Source: Ignavibacteriales bacterium (GTDB lineage: Bacteria > Bacteroidota > Ignavibacteria > Ignavibacteriales > Melioribacteraceae). Taken from it: DNA of 8,962 bases. The position numbers and the translations under genes were made by a program. Below the pieces are notes generated by a model, which was given only the letters and a program-made list of their open reading frames with translations, ran no database searches and had not been told where the DNA came from. Shown one piece after another: positions 7,590 to 8,962 of the stretch (position 1 is its first letter; the number at the start of each line of letters is the position of its first letter). Where the stretch lies: the NCBI GenBank assembly GCA_020059785.1, contig JAGVBL010000045.1:1-8962 (forward strand), given 5' to 3'.

Positions 7590-8635
7590 TACTCTGCACC
7601 AAAATAAATTGCTGCGCGATCGTTGAATCGACCTTCGTAATATGCTCGCAAATGATATTTGCCCCCGAGATAAGCGCCTGTATAAGGCTGAGGACGATAA
7701 TATTGTTTTATTACTTTTCCATCCTGATCAGAACCAATTTCATCATAACTATCCCAGGTAAGTGTATTTATAGTCCAGAAATTCAAAGCCAAAACTTTTT
7801 GGAGTGAATTTTTGTTATTGATAAATTCATGAATTGGTAAATACCATCTTAAATCTGTTTCGATCACACTCCAAGAAGACATTGTATCGAACCAGCCCAA
7901 GTCACTTCTAAAAGCAATCTTCTGCAGACTTCCGCAAGTTGGGTTAATATAATAATCGGTATTCTCGCGAGTTAGAGCGAATTCAATTCCGTTTGTTGCA
8001 AAAGATACGCGCTTCCGATAGAATGGTTTGATATCTATTAATGTCCTTCCACTTTCTAACGGATTCCAGCTGGTGCTACCCATTTCGCCAGATTTCAGAA
8101 TTCCGTTTTCAATTTTTGGGGAAAAATAGAATTGATCTCTACCATAACTTATCGGAAGGAGAAATCTAAATTTTAATTCGAACCATTGATTTGGTCCGCT
8201 TACTTCAACGTAATCGTTTTTGTCGGATTCGTTGCTTCCGGCTCTAAATTTAGAGTCAGTTGGAAGAGGAGAGTTAGGAGGGTCTTTATAAACATTTAAT
8301 AGTCCAAAATAACCTCCCAAAATATCCGGTGCAAAATACAATCTTGGATAAAATGGTAAATAAAATTCTCTGAATTGAATAAAGTCATATTTTGTTCCGT
8401 TCGTACTAATTACACCACCCATATATAAGGACATATTTTTCTGAGAGAGCCCTCGAATTCCAACAAAACCACCGACTGCCCATCCAAAGATTTCGCTGTA
8501 CACAGCAAATGGAAAGATTGAAGTTATTACATTTTGGTCACCAGCAGCGTTATCCCCATTTGTAGATTGCGTGAATAAATTACTGGTGTAAATGAACAAA
8601 AGATTAAATAAAAAATATTTAAAATAGTTTTTCAT
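7589..8635 (-). CDS. Omp85/D15-like (BamA/TamA-type) outer-membrane barrel protein, apparently cut short at the C-terminus
   Basis: The 348-residue protein has a signal peptide (core about 8-20, cleavage near FTQS). There is no clear POTRA domain, and beta-strand-like sequence begins soon after. Diagnostic segments are ALTRENTDYYINPTCGSLQK at 220-239, resembling the DTRDNPxxPTxG strand of surface-antigen barrels, and YTGAYLGGKYHLRAYYEGRF at 318-337 followed by NDRAAIYFGAE. The latter matches the conserved GG...LRGY...RFRDR...AEYR region, with the RGY Gly replaced by Ala330/331 (LRAYY). In relatives a further four or more strands (roughly 80-100 residues) and a terminal aromatic follow this motif. 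Here the stop falls right after AE. The shape suggests a truncated or decaying gene, or a diverged barrel. The ATG at 8635 has no good Shine-Dalgarno sequence. The 109-bp gap upstream (8636-8744) shows no clear promoter or terminator. Confidence 0.75.
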   Translation of the reverse strand: MKNYFKYFLFNLLFIYTSNLFTQSTNGDNAAGDQNVITSIFPFAVYSEIFGWAVGGFVGIRGLSQKNMSLYMGGVISTNGTKYDFIQFREFYLPFYPRLYFAPDILGGYFGLLNVYKDPPNSPLPTDSKFRAGSNESDKNDYVEVSGPNQWFELKFRFLLPISYGRDQFYFSPKIENGILKSGEMGSTSWNPLESGRTLIDIKPFYRKRVSFATNGIEFALTRENTDYYINPTCGSLQKIAFRSDLGWFDTMSSWSVIETDLRWYLPIHEFINNKNSLQKVLALNFWTINTLTWDSYDEIGSDQDGKVIKQYYRPQPYTGAYLGGKYHLRAYYEGRFNDRAAIYFGAE

Positions 8636-8744
8636 TGTCTGAATAAATTCTCGTTGAATATATTTTACTTATCTCGATGATAAAGTGAATCAGCTTTGTG
8701 GTTTAATTATCTTATTCATTCTGTATCCACATCATAATTTAAGT

Positions 8745-8962
8745 TCACTTTCCAAATATTTCTTCTTTTTTAAGCGCTTTTAATTCCGGTTTTTCGATAT
8801 TCTTAAACCTAATTTTTTGCTGACCATTTAATTTGTCTTCAATTTCATTTATCAAATATTCTACTTTCGAAGCGCGTTGATCGCGCCCTCGTTTCACTCC
8901 GATTTTTTCAAAGAATCCGGGTTCATCATCGTTTTTAACGCGTTCTTTTATCGCAGAAATTA
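8745..8962 (-). CDS. C-terminal fragment of an unidentified protein (5' end beyond the right edge)
   Basis: A minus-strand frame is open from the right edge for 71 codons and ends in TGA at 8747-8745. The translation is rich in Lys, Glu and Arg, and hydrophilic: it includes KNDDEPGFFEKIGVKRGR, then SKVEYLINEIEDKL and KPELKALKKEEIFGK. There is no signal, membrane segment or barrel-like pattern, so this is probably the tail of a soluble cytoplasmic protein, unlike its downstream neighbours. I do not recognise the family. The support for coding is the stop-free run in AT-rich DNA, a protein-like composition with amphipathic helical spacing, and agreement with the strand of the adjacent genes. 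It stops 109 bp before the D15-like gene. Confidence 0.6.
   Translation of the reverse strand, partial: ISAIKERVKNDDEPGFFEKIGVKRGRDQRASKVEYLINEIEDKLNGQQKIRFKNIEKPELKALKKEEIFGK

Noticed and set aside
1..8962. tRNA or rRNA genes, CRISPR array, insertion sequence, phage genes or defence system
   Set aside because: No cloverleaf-like sequence, regularly spaced repeats, transposase or defence-type domains were found; the window is filled by a respiratory gene and envelope-protein genes.

Overview
The window is AT-rich, coding-dense DNA from a Gram-negative bacterium. The best guess is the Bacteroidota/Chlorobiota/Ignavibacteriota group. The evidence is a TonB-dependent receptor with an N-terminal carboxypeptidase-regulatory-like domain, a patatin–POTRA–barrel protein, a DUF3943-type protein and an Omp85-like barrel, together with the AT-rich base composition. 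The assignment is an inference from gene content; no rRNA or other marker gene is present.

Layout. (1) Positions 1-1298, plus strand: the C-terminal part (about ten membrane helices) of a heme-copper oxidase superfamily catalytic subunit, whose start lies left of the window. Its active-site residues look more like a nitric-oxide-reductase type than an oxygen-reducing oxidase, and one metal-ligand histidine is replaced by Asp. (2) A strong hairpin terminator at 1326-1358 separates it from a convergent minus-strand block. (3) Read in its own direction (right to left), that block encodes the end of an unidentified protein (8962-8745), an Omp85/D15-like outer-membrane barrel protein that stops early (8635-7589), a DUF3943-type protein that overlaps it by one base (7589-6150), a patatin-like phospholipase fused to POTRA and barrel (type Vd autotransporter architecture, 6060-3844), and a TonB-dependent receptor (3658-1382).

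The last four minus-strand proteins all carry N-terminal signal sequences and appear destined for the outer membrane or periplasm. The DUF3943 and D15-like genes are clearly one transcription unit. The 89-bp and 185-bp gaps before the patatin and receptor genes could hold promoters, and each contains a small repeat structure. A shared role in outer-membrane lipid or envelope maintenance is plausible for the D15-like, DUF3943 and patatin genes, but this is inference. The receptor's substrate cannot be read from the sequence.

The observations most worth following are the unusual active site of the heme-copper subunit and the D15-like protein, which ends exactly inside a conserved barrel motif where the next gene begins. 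No RNA genes, CRISPR arrays, insertion sequences or phage genes were seen.
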